DNA from: a bacterium D16-51 | Lineage (GTDB): Bacteria; Bacillota; Clostridia; Lachnospirales; Lachnospiraceae | Direction: 5' to 3' | Assembly (NCBI GenBank): GCA_003612285.1 | Contig: RAYE01000019.1 | Coordinates: 1-64,000, forward strand | DNA: 64,000 nt | Part shown: positions 1-8,946 of the stretch, piece after piece | Layout of the letters: each line of letters begins with the position of its first letter | Numbering within the stretch: position 1 is the first letter of the stretch | Notes under the pieces: model-generated | Seen by the model: the letters and a program-made list of their open reading frames with translations, nothing else | Database searches by the model: none | What the model was told of the DNA's origin: nothing | Program-made: the position numbers and the translations under genes

Positions 1-69
1 CGGTTCGAGAGAGGGGGCTGTGCAGACCTGCTTTAGAAATAAAGTAAGGCGGCACTTCACCTACTCTAC
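1..69 (+). mobile_element. 3' end of a group II intron inside virB4
   Basis: The first bases (CGGTTC followed by a G-rich run) resemble the 3' strand of group II intron domain V. A short domain VI-like stem follows, in which AGAGAGG near base 9 can pair with CCTACTCT near base 60, and the segment ends in CTAC. The VirB4 frame has a stop at 34-36 but becomes open from base 70, where it encodes KKAVRSGYD, the expected interior of a VirB4 protein. Only the tail is visible; the ribozyme core and any reverse transcriptase lie upstream of the window. The boundary at 69/70 is inferred from the exon reading frame. Confidence 0.6.
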
Positions 70-1590
70 AAAAAGGCTGTAAGAAGCGGTTACGATATGG
101 ATATTCTGCCTACGGACATCGTGACTTATGAGAAGGACACGCTGGAACTGCTTGACGATTTGAACACAAGCAACCAGAAACTTATCAAGATGACCTTCCT
201 CATTACCTGTTACGGGCGGACGAAGCGGGAACTGGAGAACCTGACGCAGAGGGTGTCCGGCATTATCCAGCAGGCGAACTGTAACCTCAGATGTTTGCAG
301 TATTTACAGGAACAGGGGTTAATGGCGAGTGCGCCGATTGGGTGTAACGATGTGGGGATTGAAAGAAACCTCACCACAAAGAGCGCCGCTGTCCTTGTGC
401 CTTTCTGCACACAGGAGCTTTTCATGCCTGCACCTGCCATTTATTACGGTCTGAACGCACTTTCCAACAACATGATTATGGCAGACCGGAAAAGGCTGCG
501 TACACCAAACGGGGTGATTTTGGGAACACCCGGCAGTGGTAAATCGTTCAGCGCAAAGAGGGAGATTTTATCCTGTTTCCTTATCACAAAGGATGATATT
601 ATTGTCTGCGATCCGGAGGGCGAATATTTTCCGCTGGTACAGGCACTTCATGGGCAGGTAGTAAAACTTGCCACCAATTCAAAAGACTTCTTAAACCCGA
701 TGGACATTCAGCTCTCCCATAAGGGGGACAAGGAAGCGTTGAAATTAAAAAGCGATTTCCTGATTACCCTGTGCGATTTGATTGCCGGGGGAAAGGACGG
801 TCTGGAGAATGACGAGAAGGGCATCATTGACACCTGCATCAAGCATATCTATGACGGGTATTTCAAGCACCCGAAGCCGGAGAATATGCCCATACTGGAA
901 GATTTGTATAATGCGCTGTTAAAGTATGAGCCGAGGGACGTTGCGCCGGAGATGCAGAGGGAAGCGAAGCAGAAGGCGGTACGGATTGCTAACAGCCTTG
1001 TATTGTATGTGCATGGCTCTCAGAATTATTTTAACCACCGTACCAACGTGGATGCACACAATCGGATTATGTGCTTTGATATTCGGGATTTGGGAAACCA
1101 GTTAAAAGAGATAGGGATGCTGATTGTGCAGGATGCGGTCTGGAACAGGGTATCGCAGAACAGGGAACGGAAAGTTGCCACAAGATACTACTGTGATGAG
1201 TTCCATTTGCTCTTAAAAGAGAAGCAGACAGCCATTTATTCAGTGGAAATCTGGAAAAGGTTCAGAAAGTGGGGCGGAATCCCGACAGGTCTGACACAGA
1301 ACGTGGGCGATTTTCTGAAATCGGAGGAAATCGAGGGCATCTTGGGGAACAGCGATTTTGTGTACCTGTTAAACCAGAACGCCAAAGACCAGCATATTTT
1401 GGCGGATAAGTTGGGATTGTCGGAGAAACAGCTCATGCACGTCACCAATTCCGAGCCGGGAAGCGGTCTGATACTGTTTGACAACGTGGTTATCCCATTC
1501 GTGGATAAGTACCCGGCAGATACAAAGACCTTTGCGATTATGAATACGAAGCCGGAAGAATCCGTAACAAAGGGGGATGAGGACAGTTAA
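70..1590 (+). CDS. virB4: VirB4-like conjugation ATPase of ICE1, 3' exon
   Basis: C-terminal ~500 residues of a VirB4/TraE-family ATPase, the motor that powers type IV secretion at the inner face of the membrane. Walker A is GTPGSGKS, Walker B lies in IIVCDPEGEYF, and late motifs include YYCDEFHLLL and GIPTGLTQNVGDF. Full-length relatives are about 800 residues, so the N-terminal third must lie upstream, beyond the group II intron. An ATG at 97 could serve as a start, but homology continues back to base 70, so this is an exon and not a short gene. The stop overlaps the next start (TAATGG). Function depends on intron splicing. It differs from the second VirB4 at 60242. Confidence 0.85.
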   Translation, partial: KKAVRSGYDMDILPTDIVTYEKDTLELLDDLNTSNQKLIKMTFLITCYGRTKRELENLTQRVSGIIQQANCNLRCLQYLQEQGLMASAPIGCNDVGIERNLTTKSAAVLVPFCTQELFMPAPAIYYGLNALSNNMIMADRKRLRTPNGVILGTPGSGKSFSAKREILSCFLITKDDIIVCDPEGEYFPLVQALHGQVVKLATNSKDFLNPMDIQLSHKGDKEALKLKSDFLITLCDLIAGGKDGLENDEKGIIDTCIKHIYDGYFKHPKPENMPILEDLYNALLKYEPRDVAPEMQREAKQKAVRIANSLVLYVHGSQNYFNHRTNVDAHNRIMCFDIRDLGNQLKEIGMLIVQDAVWNRVSQNRERKVATRYYCDEFHLLLKEKQTAIYSVEIWKRFRKWGGIPTGLTQNVGDFLKSEEIEGILGNSDFVYLLNQNAKDQHILADKLGLSEKQLMHVTNSEPGSGLILFDNVVIPFVDKYPADTKTFAIMNTKPEESVTKGDEDS

Positions 1591-4346
1591 TGGCAGAAAA
1601 GAAAGGGAAGAAAAAACAGGATACCGCTTACCGTAAAGAATCAAATGCAAAGTTCCATAAGGGAGCTGACAATGCTTTTACGGGCGGCGGCAATGCTGCT
1701 TATCAGCCGAGGGATTCCGGTATCGGGAAGCCGGGGCGTGGTTCGGGCGGCAAAAGGCAGACGGAAAAGAGTATGCAGGCACAGCAGGAAACTTTTGGAC
1801 AAAAAGTCCAGAAGTCCAAAGAGAGCCAGCCGGGGAAAAACAGCACGTTTACAGAGAATAAGAGCATGGATTCTTGGGGCAGCGATGCCGGGCATCGTAA
1901 ACAGAACCATGCTTCAAAGGTTCAGGCAAGAAAGCAGATGTACCGGAACACTTCTGGACAAAAAGTCCAAAAGTCCGAAGCGAAGCCGGGGCAGGAAGAA
2001 AAACCGGATTTTGTAAAGGAAAGCAGCGGATTTACCGGGCAGGAGAATTTTAACCAGACGGAGGATAAAGAGAAAAAACAGCCGGATGCGGAAGATTACC
2101 ACCGGAGGGACACTTACAGGCAGTCGCAGAAAAAAGGGAAATACCATAAAAAGCGGGTGCAGAGGGAACACCGGAATAAAGGCGGCACGAAAGAAAAAGC
2201 GGAAAATAAAACCTTTACGGAGGAATCTTTTACGGAGAATACCGGGAATCTGTTTCAGGGGGAAGAAAGTTCTGAATTTACCGGAAGTAAAAAGCTGCAA
2301 AAGAAGAAGCGGCGGGCAGAAAAAGCCGCAAGGAAGGCACAGAAGGCAAGGACGAAGCTGCCAAAGACAAGGGAATACACCTTGCAGAGAGTATTTGACG
2401 AGAAAACCGGGAAGGGAAAATATGTGGTTGTCCCTCTGGATAAGGAGAAGCCTTTCAAGCAGGAGGGCATACCCAAAACCACCATGCGCCGGATGCAGAA
2501 TGAGGGCAGGAATTTTGTGCATGGGAAAATCGCTGAAACGGAGAAAGAAAATTCAGCGGTGGAGGGCGCACACAAATCGGAGCAGAAAGGGGAAGCGGTT
2601 TATTCTTTCGTCAAAAGGCAGATAAAAGGGAAGGAGCAGAAACAGCGGGCGAAGGTGGCAAAGCTGGAAAAGAAGCAGTTTAAAAAGGAAGTCAATTTCC
2701 AGTACCAGAAGTTCTTGGAAGAAAACCCGCAGATGCAGAAAAAAGCATTGCAGAAGCGGTTACAGAAGCAGCGCATTAAGCGGGAATACATCAAGGCGAG
2801 GAAGAAAGCGGCGGCAGGAAAAACAGCGGAGCAGGCGTTTGAAAAGACGAAAAACGGTGCGGTCACTGTGGCGAGGAAGTTACAGGAGTTCGCAAGGAGA
2901 AATGCGGGCTTGCTTGTGACGGTGGGCATTATGGCTCTGCTCCTGATGATGATTATGGTTTCCGTATCGTCCTGCGGGGCGATGTTTGCGGATACGCAGT
3001 CCACGATTTTAGCGGCAAGCTATTTAAGCAAGCCGAAGGAGATTGACGCCGCCGATTTACAGCTTACCCGTCTGGAGCTTGACTTGCAGAATGAGATTGA
3101 CCGGGTGGAAACGGACTATCCGGGGTATGACGAATATTCCTACAATCTTGGGGCAATCGGGCATAACCCGTTTACCCTTATCAGCTATCTGTCCGCAGTC
3201 CATACGGAATTTACCGCAAGCGGGGTGGAAAGTGAAATACAGGCTCTTTTTGATGAGATGTATACGCTGACGCTCACGCCGGATACGGAAACGAGGACAA
3301 GGCAGGTACAGTCCACTGATGCAGAAGGCAATCCCCTGTATGATGAAAACGGGGATGCGGTCATGGAGGATGAAGAATACGAGGTCAGTATCCTCCGAGT
3401 GACGCTTACAGCCATACCGCTTGAGAGCCTTGTTTCCGGGAAAATGGATACCGAACAGGCGGAGATTTTTGCCATGTACCGGGAAACAAACGGTCTGCTT
3501 CAGGAGTTCGCTTCGCCGCTTGACCTTTACTGGTATTATTATGTGTCGAGCTATTACGGATACCGGAAAAACCCGGTCACAGGGAACGAGGAATTTCACC
3601 GGGGCGTGGATATAGCAGTACCCACAGGCACAACCGTATATGCGGCGCATGACGGTACGGTGACAGCGGCGGCATATGACAGCCACTACGGGAATTATGT
3701 TGTGATTGAGGTTGACGGTTACACAACCAAGTATGCCCATATGGATACGCTCAGTGTGGGTGCGGGGCAGACAGTGGAAAAAGGTACGGTTATCGGCACT
3801 ACGGGCAATACCGGGAGCAGCACAGGAAGCCATTTGCATATCGAATGTTTGTATGACGGGGAGTATTATAACCCGTTATTTTATTTTGATGTGGGCGAAG
3901 GCACGCTGTACGGGGAAACGCCGGGAGGTCTGCCGGGGAACGCCATACCGCCGGATGCCTACGATGACGCATCGGTGCAGGCTCTTATGGAGGAAGCCGC
4001 TAAATATCTCGGCTACCCGTATGTGTGGGGCGGCTCAAGCCCCTCTACAAGTTTTGACTGTTCCGGCTTCGTGTGTTGGGTATTTACCAACAGCGGGGTG
4101 CATAACCTTCCACGAACTACCGCACAGGGGATTTATGACCAGTGTACGCCTGTTTCCGCATCGGACGCAAAGGCGGGGGACATTATCTTTTTTACCGGGA
4201 CTTACAATTCTGCCGGGGCGGTGAGCCATGTGGGGATTTACTGTGGTAACGGGACAATGATACACTGCGGAGATCCAATCAGCTACGCAAGCATCAACTC
4301 GTCCTACTGGCAGAGCCATTTTTACAGTTTTGGAAGATTAAATTAA
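1590..4346 (+). CDS. Bifunctional M23 / NlpC-P60 peptidoglycan hydrolase (VirB1-like), ICE1
   Basis: 918-residue transfer-associated cell-wall hydrolase that would open peptidoglycan for the conjugation channel. The first ~430 residues are a very basic, low-complexity cytoplasmic region with two GQKVQKS repeats. One membrane helix follows at about 439-462. An M23 metallopeptidase domain is at about 660-760, with zinc ligands in HRGVD and HLHIE. An NlpC/P60 domain is at about 790-918, with Cys in FDCSGF, His in VSHVGIY and a third polar residue near HCGDP. Both active sites look intact. It is coupled to virB4 by overlap. The next ICE1 gene (DUF4315) has been pushed 13.5 kb away by the Tn7-like insertion 8 bases after this stop codon. 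Confidence 0.88.
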   Translation: MAEKKGKKKQDTAYRKESNAKFHKGADNAFTGGGNAAYQPRDSGIGKPGRGSGGKRQTEKSMQAQQETFGQKVQKSKESQPGKNSTFTENKSMDSWGSDAGHRKQNHASKVQARKQMYRNTSGQKVQKSEAKPGQEEKPDFVKESSGFTGQENFNQTEDKEKKQPDAEDYHRRDTYRQSQKKGKYHKKRVQREHRNKGGTKEKAENKTFTEESFTENTGNLFQGEESSEFTGSKKLQKKKRRAEKAARKAQKARTKLPKTREYTLQRVFDEKTGKGKYVVVPLDKEKPFKQEGIPKTTMRRMQNEGRNFVHGKIAETEKENSAVEGAHKSEQKGEAVYSFVKRQIKGKEQKQRAKVAKLEKKQFKKEVNFQYQKFLEENPQMQKKALQKRLQKQRIKREYIKARKKAAAGKTAEQAFEKTKNGAVTVARKLQEFARRNAGLLVTVGIMALLLMMIMVSVSSCGAMFADTQSTILAASYLSKPKEIDAADLQLTRLELDLQNEIDRVETDYPGYDEYSYNLGAIGHNPFTLISYLSAVHTEFTASGVESEIQALFDEMYTLTLTPDTETRTRQVQSTDAEGNPLYDENGDAVMEDEEYEVSILRVTLTAIPLESLVSGKMDTEQAEIFAMYRETNGLLQEFASPLDLYWYYYVSSYYGYRKNPVTGNEEFHRGVDIAVPTGTTVYAAHDGTVTAAAYDSHYGNYVVIEVDGYTTKYAHMDTLSVGAGQTVEKGTVIGTTGNTGSSTGSHLHIECLYDGEYYNPLFYFDVGEGTLYGETPGGLPGNAIPPDAYDDASVQALMEEAAKYLGYPYVWGGSSPSTSFDCSGFVCWVFTNSGVHNLPRTTAQGIYDQCTPVSASDAKAGDIIFFTGTYNSAGAVSHVGIYCGNGTMIHCGDPISYASINSSYWQSHFYSFGRLN

Positions 4347-4349
4347 GGA

Positions 4350-4354
4350 GGATT
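4350..4354 (+). repeat. Target site duplication GGATT, left copy
   Basis: GGATT lies immediately outside the TGTC terminus at 4355 and is repeated immediately outside the GACA terminus at 17854. Removing 4355-17859 restores AAGGAGGATTT followed by ATG, a normal ribosome-binding site and start for DUF4315. Five-base duplication is the Tn7-family signature. Confidence 0.9.
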
Positions 4355-4359
4355 TGTCT

Positions 4360-4494
4360 AAAGATAAAAAAGTTGAATATTTTCGGTAATATTGTTTGAT
4401 ATTTTGCAAAAAAGATGTATAATATTTGCACAGGACAATATTTTGAAATAAAGTTAGATAATAAATGTCGATTTTGCAATAAAGATTGATAAAA
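4360..4494 (+). repeat. tnsA-proximal end: four TnsB-type binding sites
   Basis: Four ~23-bp direct copies related to TTTTGNAATAAAGTT plus GATAAT lie at about 4360-4382, 4402-4424, 4441-4463 and 4472-4494. The outermost copy starts 5 bases inside the terminus, exactly as at the right end. A dense cluster next to tnsA resembles the Tn7 right end. Confidence 0.75.
4396..4423 (+). promoter_or_regulatory. Sigma-A promoter for tnsABC-tniQ, overlapping a TnsB site
   Basis: TTGATA (4396-4401), a 16-base spacer and TATAAT (4418-4423) form a near-consensus promoter 80 bases before tnsA. The spacer and -10 element lie within the second TnsB-type repeat, so transposase binding should repress its own transcription, as in Tn7 (inference). 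Confidence 0.65.
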
Positions 4495-4505
4495 GGGTGG
4501 TGTCT

Positions 4506-5312
4506 ATGCCAAAGAGAATGCGAACTTGGAACGAAAGCAAATACCGCAGATATCTGGCAGAGGGGCGAGGCCAGGGGGAACTATTAGAATACGTGCCATG
4601 GATTCAAATCCAGGATTTCCCGTCAAAAGGCATCGTTTCCCGTGTAAAAGGTCGTACTACTGGCAGGGTACACCATCTGGTATCCAACTTGGAGTTATGG
4701 TATTTTTACTTGATTGACTGGTCTGAAAAAACGACGGACATCAGGGAGCAGTTTCCGCTTGGCGATATATCTGATGCCATTGGGATTGCTGACAGCTGTG
4801 GAATATCCTATCCTTATGATAATATCAGTGGTTTTCCATATGTGATGACGACAGATTTCTTAATCACGACGCACAACGGATATCTTGCGAGGTCTATCAA
4901 GCCATCGGAGGAACTTAAGAAACGGAGGGTAAAGGAAAAGCTTGAAATAGAGAGACGGTACTGGTTCAAGAGAGGAATTGACTGGAAGGTGGTGACAGAA
5001 CATGAACTTCCAAGAACGAAGATAAGAAATATCGAATGGATATATTCTGGGAATGACTTTACCAAGCTGATACACAACAAAAAAGTGGAACAGGAATGCA
5101 AAGAACTTTTTCTGGAAATGTATTGTGGCGGGAAATCGGCTGTTGCAGCTATTGCCATGCATGTGGAGAATATGCATGGCCTTGAGAAAGGCGTTGGCAT
5201 AGCATTGTTTAAGCTCTTAATACGGGACGGGCTAATTGCGGTCGATTTAAACAAGCAGATTAATCTGACAGAGCCGAGGCGTGAGGAATGTAATGGAACG
5301 GAATATTTTTGA
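4506..5312 (+). CDS. tnsA: TnsA-like transposon endonuclease
   Basis: 268-residue heteromeric transposase subunit that cuts the 5' ends of a Tn7-type element, allowing cut-and-paste movement. It has the restriction-endonuclease-like N-terminal domain with E63 (NLELW), D117 (MTTDF) and K132 (SIKPS), matching the E/D/K catalytic triad of Tn7 TnsA. A helical C-terminal domain expected to contact TnsC follows. The ATG at 4506 is chosen because AAAGGGTGG lies just upstream; the in-frame GTGs at 4497 and 4500 lack such spacing. The stop overlaps the tnsB start by 20 bases. Because TnsA is present, transposition should be non-replicative. Confidence 0.9.
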   Translation: MPKRMRTWNESKYRRYLAEGRGQGELLEYVPWIQIQDFPSKGIVSRVKGRTTGRVHHLVSNLELWYFYLIDWSEKTTDIREQFPLGDISDAIGIADSCGISYPYDNISGFPYVMTTDFLITTHNGYLARSIKPSEELKKRRVKEKLEIERRYWFKRGIDWKVVTEHELPRTKIRNIEWIYSGNDFTKLIHNKKVEQECKELFLEMYCGGKSAVAAIAMHVENMHGLEKGVGIALFKLLIRDGLIAVDLNKQINLTEPRREECNGTEYF

Positions 5313-7458
5313 AAATGAAGTTTTATACTGCAATGACGAAGAACAGCTATACCGGGTATTATGGATTTCAGCCGGACAGGAGTACGGGTACTGGATTCCG
5401 GTTGATGGAAAGATGAATGGAATCCCTGTAAAGTTTGACTGTAAGAAAGTAGCGGGAGGATTGGCGGATGGCATAATCACATCTGCGGATGACCCGATTA
5501 CGTTCCGTGACATAAATATGACCGCAGAGGCTATGAAACAAAGGGATGAGTGGTGGCGTATCCTAAAACCGGTTCTTGAAAGCGAGCCGGATATATACGA
5601 ACGGAAGCGTAGGGGCGAACTGCTGGCAGAAGCGGCGGACAAGAATGGAAAATCAAAAACCAACTTATACCGCTACATTATTAAATACTGGAAAAGAGGG
5701 AAGACGCCAAACGCATTCCTTCAGGATTACAGGAACTGTGGGAAGGGGGAGAAAACACAGGCCAATAAAAAGCTGGGCCGTCCGATAGTCCATGAGGGAG
5801 GATTTGGGAAAATCCTTACAGAAAAAGATGTAAGAAATTTCAGATCTGCTATCAAGAAATATTACCTGAACCGTAAGGGAGCCAGCATGAAAGCTGCTTA
5901 TGAAAAGATGCTGGGGGATTACTATTCAGTATCAGAGGAAGGTGCGGATGGGCAGAAGTGCTTGAGGCTTCTGCCAGCGGATCGAATCCCTTCCATTTAT
6001 CAGTTCCAATACTGGTACCGGAAGAACCGGGATGAGAAAACGGAGGCACAGAAACGGGGAGGAGATGCAAAGTTTGAGCTGACAGGACGGGCAATCACAG
6101 GCAGATCCGATTATCAATTGATGGGGCCGGGCGCAAAGTATCAGATTGACGCAACGGTTGGCGATATCTACCTGGTTTCACAATTTAACCGTAAGGATAT
6201 CATAGGGAGGCCGGTAATGTATTTTGTCATGGACAGCTACAGCAGGATGGTCACCGGGATGTATGTTGGCCTTGAAGGGCCGTCCTGGGCCGGGGCGATG
6301 ATGGCCATTGAAAACGCTGTCAGCGATAAAGTGGCGTACTGCGCTTCATACGGAGTGACAATCACTGGGGAAGAATGGCCGTGCCACCATATACCAACTG
6401 CAATCCTTGCGGACAGGGGTGAAATGGAGAGCAGATATGCTGATAACCTGGTTCAGATGCTTGGCATCCGCATTGAAAATGCCCCGCCGTACAGGGCAGA
6501 TTTGAAAGGGATCATTGAACAGCATTTCCGCACGATCAATACGGATGCGACACCATTCCTGCCGGGGAGAGTGCTTCCGGATATGAGCGAGCGGGGAGGA
6601 CATGATTACCGGCTTGACGCAAAACTGGACATCAGGCAGTTCACAGAAATCATCATCCGTTGTGTGCTTTATTATAATAACAGCCATTATATGGATTATT
6701 TTGAAAAAAGCGAACAGATGATGCAGATAGGCGTTAATGCAATTCCCCTGGAGCTTTGGAATTTTGGCATCCGCTATTGTTCGGGCAGCCTTAGGAGCGT
6801 TCCACGGGATACTGTCCGTATGGCGCTCATGCCAACTGGCAGCGCAAGCGTAACGGAAAGAGGGATCCGTTTTAAAGGGCTGTTCTATTCAAGTGAGGAA
6901 GCACGCCGGGGACTTTGGTTTGAAAAAGCGAGAGCGAAAGGGACGTATAAAGTAAAGGTGTGCTATGATCCACGCGATATGGGCGCTATCCTGGTGGAAG
7001 AACCGAAAAGCAAGGACATGATCCAATGCGGGCTTGTGGACTGGGAATCGAAATATGCTGGGAAACAGCTTGGAGAAGTCAGTTATGAACAGGAAAAGGA
7101 AAAATCTGAAAAGAAAAGGAATAAGGTCAGGGAAACAGAGGCAAAGGTAAACCTGGGGAAACAGATAGAATCCATTGTGGATTCTGCTGAATCAATGACG
7201 GGAACCGATAAAACAGCATCAAAGTCGGAACGGATCAGAAACATCCGCAGCAACCGCAGAAACGAGAGGGAAGAAATCCGAAAACAGGAATCTTTTGTTA
7301 AAGAGATGCCTGATGAAAGTAATTCATACATTACAATAGAAGCAAAACAGCCGGAGATGTCCCCGGTCATGCGGATGATACAGCGACAGGTGGAGGAGGA
7401 AATCAGAGATGATGCCTTATACAGTGGAAGCAGAATACCGGAACCAGATCATTCCTGA
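5293..7458 (+). CDS. tnsB: TnsB-like DDE transposase
   Basis: 721-residue Mu/Tn7-type integrase catalytic subunit. It binds the end repeats, cuts the 3' ends and joins them to target DNA. The catalytic D286 (YQIDATVG), D374 (ILADRGEM) and E409 (GIIEQHF) are present, in the spacing expected of the rve/DDE fold. The N-terminal 250 residues contain helix-turn-helix-like DNA-binding segments (ADKNGKSKTNLYRYI), and the basic C-terminal tail would contact TnsC. The ATG at 5293 follows TGAGG; an upstream GTG at 5281 is possible. The 3' end overlaps tnsC by 50 bases, indicating translational coupling. Confidence 0.9.
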   Translation: MERNIFENEVLYCNDEEQLYRVLWISAGQEYGYWIPVDGKMNGIPVKFDCKKVAGGLADGIITSADDPITFRDINMTAEAMKQRDEWWRILKPVLESEPDIYERKRRGELLAEAADKNGKSKTNLYRYIIKYWKRGKTPNAFLQDYRNCGKGEKTQANKKLGRPIVHEGGFGKILTEKDVRNFRSAIKKYYLNRKGASMKAAYEKMLGDYYSVSEEGADGQKCLRLLPADRIPSIYQFQYWYRKNRDEKTEAQKRGGDAKFELTGRAITGRSDYQLMGPGAKYQIDATVGDIYLVSQFNRKDIIGRPVMYFVMDSYSRMVTGMYVGLEGPSWAGAMMAIENAVSDKVAYCASYGVTITGEEWPCHHIPTAILADRGEMESRYADNLVQMLGIRIENAPPYRADLKGIIEQHFRTINTDATPFLPGRVLPDMSERGGHDYRLDAKLDIRQFTEIIIRCVLYYNNSHYMDYFEKSEQMMQIGVNAIPLELWNFGIRYCSGSLRSVPRDTVRMALMPTGSASVTERGIRFKGLFYSSEEARRGLWFEKARAKGTYKVKVCYDPRDMGAILVEEPKSKDMIQCGLVDWESKYAGKQLGEVSYEQEKEKSEKKRNKVRETEAKVNLGKQIESIVDSAESMTGTDKTASKSERIRNIRSNRRNEREEIRKQESFVKEMPDESNSYITIEAKQPEMSPVMRMIQRQVEEEIRDDALYSGSRIPEPDHS

Positions 7459-8944
7459 ATACCAAGGGAATCCCCTGATTGAGGCACTGCCGTATATCTG
7501 GTCTACGGAACAGGTGATAGGGGCGCTCTCCGATAAAGCGGCTTATAATAATGGTGAACGGAAGCTGGACATACAATACAGGCTTCACTGCATACACAGG
7601 CTGTTCCGGTATTTCCAGCCGCTGGAGCAGCACATTGACATTGAGCAGAGGATTTCCCGGAGCATCCGGCAGGGGTATCTGGGCAGGAACCCTCTTACAT
7701 TGGAGTATGCCAGGGGCATGGCTGACGGTTTTGCGGTTATGAAAGATAAAGGAAGTTACAGCATGATCCAGGGAATGAAAACGGCAGCCTCCGGCTTTAC
7801 CATTATAGGCGTATCCGGGGTTGGGAAAAGTACGGCAGTAGAAAGGATACTGTCACTGTATCCGCAGAGGGTTATCCATGCCAGGTATAAAGAAGAACCG
7901 CTTGCGCTGACACAGCTTGTATGGCTGAAGCTTGACTGCCCGCATGACGGTTCACTGAAGCAGCTTTGCTATCAGTTCTTTTATGTGCTGGATATGGTGG
8001 CAGGAACTGATTATTTCCAGCAGTATACGAAAGGGCGGTATGCCTTGGACATGCTCCTGATTATCATGACCCAGCTTGTCCGGCAGTTCCAGGTCGGCAT
8101 ACTCGTGATTGATGAGATCCAGCATCTGAGCGAGGCAAAAGGAGGCGGTTCTGACAAGATGCTGAATTTCTTTGTGACACTTGTCAATATCATCGGCGTT
8201 CCCGTTGTCATGATTGGGACTACGAAGGCCATGTCAATCCTGCAGGGCGAGTTCAGGCAGGCAAGGCGGGGAAGCGGCCAGGGGGATCTGATCTGGGACA
8301 GGATGGGGAATGACGCTGCATGGAATGTTTTTGTAAAATCCATGTGGCGGTACCAATGGACGGGAAAAAATGTTGCCTATACAGATGAACTGGCTAATGT
8401 GCTTTACGATGAGAGCCAGGGAATCATCGATATCGCTGTAAAGCTGTATGCCATTGTACAGATTGATGCGATAACAAATGGAACAGAAGAGTTCTCTGCG
8501 CCAGATATCCGTAAGGCTGCAGAAAAGAAACTCGGCCTTGTAAAGCCGATGCTGGACGCCCTCAGGAGCGGGGATAAGAAGAGAATCCTGAAATATGAGG
8601 ATATAGCCCCGGTGAATATCGAGGATTATCTGTCCGCATATAAAGCTGTGAAAACAGAAGTTCAGGAGAAAACAACGGAACAGAAACTGACAGTGCTTGA
8701 GCAGACGTCTATTAAACTGATGGAGGTCGAAGTAGATCCAACTATGGCGAGAAGGCTTGCAGGAAAAGTCCTTGCTTCCCACAAAAACCCAATCAGCGTC
8801 GGGGAGGCTTTCAAAGAAGCGTACAGGCTGTATATTGCGGAAGATACGGCTGTGCTGGTAGAGGATGTGCCAGGGGATATCCGTAATAATGACAGCTATG
8901 ATGGGTTCAGGCAAAGTGGGGTTATTGATGAAATGGAGTGGTAG
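7409..8944 (+). CDS. tnsC: TnsC-like AAA+ transposition regulator
   Basis: 511-residue AAA+ ATPase that links target recognition by TniQ/TnsD to the TnsAB transposase and gives target immunity. Walker A is GVSGVGKS near residue 134, and Walker B is LVIDEIQHLS. A sensor-like MIGTTKAM segment follows. The C-terminal ~130 residues are helical and charged. The start follows GGAGGAGG. The stop falls just before the tniQ start (8947), giving one operon with tnsA and tnsB. Confidence 0.9.
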   Translation: MMPYTVEAEYRNQIIPEYQGNPLIEALPYIWSTEQVIGALSDKAAYNNGERKLDIQYRLHCIHRLFRYFQPLEQHIDIEQRISRSIRQGYLGRNPLTLEYARGMADGFAVMKDKGSYSMIQGMKTAASGFTIIGVSGVGKSTAVERILSLYPQRVIHARYKEEPLALTQLVWLKLDCPHDGSLKQLCYQFFYVLDMVAGTDYFQQYTKGRYALDMLLIIMTQLVRQFQVGILVIDEIQHLSEAKGGGSDKMLNFFVTLVNIIGVPVVMIGTTKAMSILQGEFRQARRGSGQGDLIWDRMGNDAAWNVFVKSMWRYQWTGKNVAYTDELANVLYDESQGIIDIAVKLYAIVQIDAITNGTEEFSAPDIRKAAEKKLGLVKPMLDALRSGDKKRILKYEDIAPVNIEDYLSAYKAVKTEVQEKTTEQKLTVLEQTSIKLMEVEVDPTMARRLAGKVLASHKNPISVGEAFKEAYRLYIAEDTAVLVEDVPGDIRNNDSYDGFRQSGVIDEMEW

Positions 8945-8946
8945 GA

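Noticed and set aside
1914-2522. 202-residue minus-strand ORF
   Set aside because: Phe/Leu/Pro-rich complement of a Lys/Glu-rich coding sequence; no ribosome-binding site or family match.
2086-2625. 179-residue plus-strand ORF overlapping the hydrolase linker
   Set aside because: Basic low-complexity shadow of the Lys/Glu-rich linker with no family features, unlike the tnpV and methyltransferase overlaps.
3057-3839. 260-residue minus-strand ORF opposite the M23 region
   Set aside because: No recognisable domain; the opposite strand encodes intact M23 motifs.
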